44,914 bases of DNA from Fidelibacterota bacterium (GTDB taxonomy: Bacteria > Fidelibacterota > UBA2242 > JAOZSR01), in contig JAOZSR010000020.1 in assembly GCA_029939575.1 (NCBI GenBank), positions 1-44,914 on the forward strand. The letters are read 5' to 3'. The notes beneath the pieces were generated by a model. That model was not told the origin of the DNA. It saw only the letters and a program-made list of their open reading frames with translations, and searched no databases. A program made the position numbers and the translations under genes. Of this stretch, positions 42,443 through 44,914 are shown one piece after another (the first letter of the stretch is position 1; every line of letters begins with the position of its first letter).

Positions 42443-43894
42443 ATGTATATTCTTTCTATTGATCAGGGTACTACAGGTACCAGGGCAATTCTGATAAATA
42501 AACTAGGCCAAATTATTGATGGTAGTTACCGGGAATTTAAACAAATCTATCCAAAGCCGGGTTGGGTCGAACATAATCCTGAAGAAATCTGGCAAACAGT
42601 AGTCGATACTGTAACTGATGTATGTACAAGAAATAATGGAAAAATTTTATCCCTTGGAATAACAAATCAGCGGGAAACTACAGTAATCTGGGACAAAACT
42701 ACAGGTAAGCCAATATATAATGCGGTAGTCTGGCAATGCCGCAGAACTGCAGATATTTGTGAAAATCTCAATGACAGACAGGCTTTATTTAGAATGAAAA
42801 CCGGACTCCCGGTTGATGCTTATTTTAGTGGTACAAAAATCAAATGGATTTTGGAATATGTAAAACCCAAAAATCTTAAAAATCTACTTTTTGGAACTAT
42901 TGATACCTGGTTGATTTGGAAACTTACAAATGGCAAAATTCATGCAACTGATTTTACAAACGCTTCACGAACATTAATTTATAATATCAAAGAAAAACAA
43001 TGGGATTCGGAACTTTGTAATTTATTAGATATTCCCTCTCATATTTTACCTGAAGTTAAAGCATCTTCCGATAATTATGGCAAAGTAAATTCTATAAAAG
43101 TAATCAACGAGATTCCAATTACCGGTGTTGCCGGTGACCAGCAGGCAGCCTTATTCGGTCAAACCTGTTTTAAAAAAGGTGAATTAAAAAATACTTATGG
43201 TACCGGCTGTTTCATTATGATGAATACCGGAGAGGAATGTATTGCTTCGGAAAAAGGATTACTCACAACTCTGGCAATAAATAGCAAAGGAAATCCCTCT
43301 TTTGCTTTGGAAGGTGCTGTTTTTATCGCAGGTGCGGTAATTCAATGGCTTAGAGACGAACTCGGACTTATCAAAGATGCATCAGAAACCGAAGCCGCTG
43401 CACTAAAGATCAACGATAATAACGGAGTTTATTTTGTTCCGGCTTTTGTGGGTCTCGGTACACCACATTGGAATATGGATGCCAGGGGAACAATTGTCGG
43501 TTTGACAAGAGGTGCCAATAAAAACCACATTATTAGAGCAGCCCTGGAATCAATGGCTTACCAAACTTATGATGTTCTAAAAACTATGGAAAGTGAAACT
43601 GGTATTAAGATAACAGCTATAGCTGTTGATGGTGGAGCTTCACAAAATAACTTTCTCATGCAATTCCAATCAAATATCCTGAATAAGAATATTATGCGCC
43701 CAAAAAACCTGGAATCTACAGCACTTGGTGCTGCATATTTAGCCGGATTAAAAATTGGATTTTGGGAAAATGCAGATGAATTAAAATCTCTAAAAACAGC
43801 AGACCTGATTTTCTCTCCGAAAATGGAAAAGAATGAACGTAATATGCTTTTGAAAGGTTGGAAAAAAGCGCTTAGACAAACAATAGTAAAGTGA
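42443..43894 (+). CDS. glpK: Glycerol kinase
   Basis: A 483-residue FGGY-family kinase converting glycerol to glycerol 3-phosphate. The N-terminal phosphate loop LSIDQGTTGTRAIL, ITNQRETTVIWDKTTG, GVAGDQQAALFGQ, NTYGTGCFIMMNTG and the C-terminal AVDGGASQNNFLMQFQSN all match GlpK rather than other sugar kinases. GGGAG lies about 7 bases before the ATG. No glpF or glpD is nearby; the upstream lipase-like gene may supply glycerol. Confidence 0.95.
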   Translation: MYILSIDQGTTGTRAILINKLGQIIDGSYREFKQIYPKPGWVEHNPEEIWQTVVDTVTDVCTRNNGKILSLGITNQRETTVIWDKTTGKPIYNAVVWQCRRTADICENLNDRQALFRMKTGLPVDAYFSGTKIKWILEYVKPKNLKNLLFGTIDTWLIWKLTNGKIHATDFTNASRTLIYNIKEKQWDSELCNLLDIPSHILPEVKASSDNYGKVNSIKVINEIPITGVAGDQQAALFGQTCFKKGELKNTYGTGCFIMMNTGEECIASEKGLLTTLAINSKGNPSFALEGAVFIAGAVIQWLRDELGLIKDASETEAAALKINDNNGVYFVPAFVGLGTPHWNMDARGTIVGLTRGANKNHIIRAALESMAYQTYDVLKTMESETGIKITAIAVDGGASQNNFLMQFQSNILNKNIMRPKNLESTALGAAYLAGLKIGFWENADELKSLKTADLIFSPKMEKNERNMLLKGWKKALRQTIVK

Positions 43895-43993
43895 TTTTAT
43901 ATTTATACCATGAATATATAACAAAATAAAATTTTCACTTTATTGCGATTAAATGGAACCTCATTCAAAAATTAAAAAAGGAGTACATACATA

Positions 43994-44308
43994 ATGAAAA
44001 TCATTAAAATATCCGAGGCAGAATCCTTTTTCAATCAACCCGGAATCATAGGGAAAAATATTTATGAAAATCCAAAAATCAATATCGTACATTTAGAATT
44101 AGAACCAGGTACATATCTCGAACCACATCCAATGCCTATGCCGGTATTATTTTATGTTTTGGAGGGAACCGGAATCCTTACAATTGATGGAAAAAAGTAT
44201 GAAATCAACCAGGATTGTGGATTAGAATGTCCAAAAAACCTATTAAGATTTTGGAGTAATGAAAAGAATGAAAAACTAAGAGTTCTGGTAATTAAAATGA
44301 ATGAATAG
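43994..44308 (+). CDS. Small cupin-domain protein
   Basis: A 104-residue single-cupin protein. Motif 1 is approximated by [26 protein letters not shown], with fewer His than the usual metal site, and motif 2 by [15 protein letters not shown], where the usual His is missing. Metal binding may therefore be weak or absent. GGAG lies about 10 bases before the ATG. It is followed after 11 bases by an arsenate-reductase-like gene. The ligand is unknown. Confidence 0.8.
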   Translation: MKIIKISEAESFFNQPGIIGKNIYENPKINIVHLELEPGTYLEPHPMPMPVLFYVLEGTGILTIDGKKYEINQDCGLECPKNLLRFWSNEKNEKLRVLVIKMNE

Positions 44309-44319
44309 AGAAAATCATA

Positions 44320-44768
44320 ATGAAAACTATACTATTCCTATGTACAGGAAATTCATGTCGCAGCCAAATGGCCGAAGGGCTTGCAAAGCATTATTTATCT
44401 GACTTTTTCCAGCCATATTCGGCAGGAATTGAAAGGCATGGTTTAAATCCATATGCAGTCAAAGCAATGAAAACATTGGAATTGATATTTCAACCCATCA
44501 AAGCAATACAGTAGATGAACTGGAAATTAAGAATTTTGATTATGTAATTACAGTTTGCGGACATGCAGATGAAAATTGTCCAATTTTTCCTGCTAAAACC
44601 TTAAAGATTCACAAAGGATTTGAAGATCCACCAAAACTGGCAACAAATTCTAAAACAGAAGAAGAAAGACTATCTCATTATGTCAAAATTCGGGAAGAAT
44701 TAAAAAAAATATATTCTCGGATTACCACAAATGCTTCATTTAACATTATAAAAATATATTCTATTTAA
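44320..44768 (+). pseudogene. arsC: Arsenate reductase (thioredoxin-type), frameshifted
   Basis: The first ~50 codons give a low-molecular-weight phosphatase fold start with the CX5R loop [13 protein letters not shown] (Cys8, Arg14), and then hit a stop at 44512-44514. Switching frame near 44478 restores [32 protein letters not shown] and FEDPP, continuing to a TAA at 44766-44768. The downstream cysteine pair in VCGHADENCP is characteristic of ArsC of the S. aureus type, so the whole gene is recognisable. A single missing base at TTGGAATTG (TTGGGAATTG expected) explains the break. It may be a sequencing or assembly error rather than a true loss. Confidence 0.82.
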
Positions 44769-44814
44769 TTACAATATCTTTCCCACTTTCTCTTATTTAA
44801 ATCAATTATATTTA

Positions 44815-44914
44815 TTATTTTTTCGGTAATAGAATATTCATAAGTTCATCAATTGCTTTACCTGTTTCAGCATCAATTAAAGGAAAATCATTTTTCCAGT
44901 TCCAGTGTGCCCAT
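44815..44914 (-). CDS. C-terminal end of an unidentified gene (partial)
   Basis: On the minus strand a frame is open from the window edge and encodes about 33 residues beginning WAHWNWKNDFPLID, then AETGKAIDELMNILLPKK and TAA at 44817-44815. The composition and a stop placed just before an AT-rich spacer look like a genuine protein end, converging on the arsC-like gene. The family is not recognisable from this piece. Confidence 0.5.
   Translation of the reverse strand, partial: WAHWNWKNDFPLIDAETGKAIDELMNILLPKK

Noticed and set aside
1..44914. CRISPR arrays, tRNA or rRNA genes, phage or complete insertion sequences.
   Set aside because: No regularly spaced repeats, cloverleaf-type genes, conserved rRNA sequence or transposase frames were seen on either strand.

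Overview
The window is AT-rich DNA from a Gram-negative bacterium. It most resembles the FCB superphylum; my best guess is Cloacimonadota or a close relative. The reasons are three secreted proteins ending in type IX-like sorting domains with an FPNPFN or YPNPFNP motif, gingipain-like C25 proteins, a PgsB-PgsC-PgsW poly-gamma-glutamate operon, and a complete set of branched-chain and threonine biosynthesis genes. The phylum is an inference; no rRNA or tRNA is present to test it. The standard genetic code fits throughout, and some starts are GTG or TTG.

Layout. Bases 1-1860 are an accessory, partly decayed zone. It holds an intact carbohydrate-type sulfotransferase, a sulfotransferase head joined to a MazF tail, and a dispersed repeat beside a broken sorting-domain fragment. 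An amino-acid permease fused to a PTS EIIA domain (1867-3723) sits between two copies of that repeat. From 3879 to 40972 every recognised gene is on the minus strand. Reading in the direction of transcription (high to low coordinates) these are: an Ile/Leu/Val leader peptide with an attenuator; ilvD-ilvB-ilvN-ilvC-cimA-leuA-leuC-leuD-leuB; proC; thrA-thrB-thrC; pgsB-pgsC-pgsW; a duplicated-domain exported protein; a predicted outer-membrane barrel; a beta-propeller lipoprotein; a dockerin-tailed C25-like protein; a large repeat protein with a sorting domain; then, after an intergenic block of structured repeats, an M14 carboxypeptidase and a second C25-like protein. From 41288 to 44768 plus-strand genes encode a monoacylglycerol-lipase-like hydrolase, an S4 RNA-binding protein, glycerol kinase, a cupin and a frameshifted arsenate reductase. 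The tail of a minus-strand gene ends the window.

How the genes work together. The ilv/leu block provides valine and leucine from pyruvate. It provides isoleucine through citramalate, because cimA is present and no threonine deaminase is seen here. The leader encodes a 27-residue peptide rich in Ile and Leu, followed by mutually exclusive hairpins, as in classic ribosome-mediated attenuation. The pgs genes should polymerise gamma-glutamate at the inner membrane. The three envelope genes directly behind them (periplasmic, barrel, lipoprotein) are candidates for moving or anchoring that polymer across an outer membrane, and this is the most novel-looking system in the window. The C25/M14/sorting-domain proteins form a secreted, surface-associated set beside it.
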